From positions 162,237 through 226,236 of the forward strand of contig NW_006763132.1 in NCBI RefSeq assembly GCF_000264905.1: a stretch of DNA of 64,000 nt. The letters run 5' to 3'. The translations under genes and the position numbers were made by a program. Each line of letters begins with the position of its first letter. Positions within the stretch are counted from its first letter, which is position 1. The notes below the pieces were generated by a model, which worked only from the letters and a program-made list of their open reading frames with translations, did not search any database and was not told the DNA's origin. Shown one piece after another: positions 63,266-64,000 of the stretch. Origin of the DNA: Stereum hirsutum FP-91666 SS1 (taxonomy: Eukaryota; Basidiomycota; Agaricomycetes; Russulales; Stereaceae).

Positions 63266-63742
63266 TCGTTTCACTCATTGGTATTTGTATCATGAGTAGA
63301 ACCGGAAGCCTCTTTGATCGTATGATGAAATGGAGCAGTTATCCCTAATCCCGAGGTTGTGAACGATATATACGACTAAGTTCGCCTCCCAGCCATTCAT
63401 GAACAAGTCGGATAATTGAACGAATGCTCCCGCTAGGGCTCGTCGGCGTGCTACCTCCATCTTCTCCCTGTACGAGTCATCGTCAAGAGTTACTCTAAAA
63501 TGGTTATGCCGTAGAAAGAAGTGCCAGTCGCGGTTGCGCGCACGACTGACCCTGACAAAAAAAAGCTCAGATCATACTCTGCGGAAAACCGTGACCAGTC
63601 TGAACGAGACTCAGAGGTTCACCTCGCGCTTTCATGACCAATGCTGACCCACTCCTATGTATCCCTATCATGCAGTTATGACATTCCATTCTGACAAGAA
63701 GAGAAACAATAATAATACGTGACTAACGTTCTATCTCTCAAC
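63266..63742. other. Intergenic, nothing recognised
   Basis: The spacer follows the OMT4 relic and should contain the promoter of the gene starting at 63743. No motif was identified. Confidence 0.4.
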
Positions 63743-64000
63743 ATGAATGAATTTGAAGCAACCGTTCGCCACATCTCCCGTGCATCTCAGACACTAGACC
63801 CGCTGCAGTTGGGAAAACCATCCAAATCGTCTTCAACGAACGATCCTGCCAAGTTCGATGTCGTCTCGGAGGTAGGAGGCTTCAGGTGTAGTGTCACTCT
63901 GCTCGGAGCCTCGTCTGTAATCTTCGAAGGTAGCTATCCCCCATGTTATCACCTTTTGCTCCGCAGCTGCTCGTTTGAGGTTCAATGTGATATGATTCAC
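63743..64000 (+). CDS. Start of an unrecognised gene, cut by the right edge
   Basis: An ATG at 63743 opens a frame of about 63 residues beginning MNEFEATVRHISRASQTLDP, continuing KFDVVSEVGGFRCSVTLLGA, to a likely GT donor after IFEG near 63932. The leader ends CTCAACATG, a reasonable fungal start context. There is no signal peptide, and too little is visible to name a family. Confidence 0.35.
   Translation, partial: MNEFEATVRHISRASQTLDPLQLGKPSKSSSTNDPAKFDVVSEVGGFRCSVTLLGASSVIFEGSYPPCYHLLLRSCSFEVQCDMIH

Overview
The window reads as nuclear DNA of a filamentous basidiomycete, most likely a mushroom-forming Agaricomycete. Nearly every recognisable gene is cut by many short (about 50-70 bp) GT-AG introns, genes lie on both strands, and several families are typical of that group: a MYND-finger protein, a DUF6534-type membrane protein, COMT-like O-methyltransferases, flavin monooxygenases and NmrA-like reductases. 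Exon structures were rebuilt by hand from splice signals, reading frame and family motifs. Where the frame closes over the whole gene I say so.

Layout. 0-5.4 kb: the start of an unknown gene leaving the left edge, a secreted class 3 lipase (minus) and an NmrA/isoflavone-reductase-like gene (plus). 8.2-12.3 kb: an alpha/beta-hydrolase whose sixth intron carries a palindrome-rich insert, then a second NmrA-like paralogue. 12.9-25.6 kb is mostly housekeeping: a MYND zinc-finger protein, a small unknown protein, PHO88/SND3 and SLM1 in divergent arrangement, and RNase P subunit POP4. 26.4-40.7 kb: O-methyltransferase OMT1, a phenol-hydroxylase-like flavoprotein and OMT2, all on the minus strand, then OMT3 on the plus strand. 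42.0-50.6 kb: a putative membrane protein, mitochondrial HSP10, a DUF6534 protein, a nest of non-autonomous DNA transposons, and a Mn-type cation diffusion facilitator. 51.3-63.3 kb: an NmrA/quinone-reductase-like gene, two salicylate-hydroxylase-like flavin monooxygenases, a possible decayed UbiA prenyltransferase between them, and a broken O-methyltransferase (OMT4). A new gene starts at the right edge.

How the genes may work together. Four methyltransferases, three FAD monooxygenases, three NmrA-type reductases, a hydrolase and a possible prenyltransferase relic form a toolkit for decorating aromatic compounds. No polyketide synthase, NRPS or terpene synthase is visible, so this is either the tailoring part of a cluster whose core lies elsewhere, or a set for modifying plant or lignin-derived phenolics. 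Part of it is decaying: OMT4 has a stop codon and a 29-bp duplication. At least five MITE-like elements lie in the gene-poor stretches.
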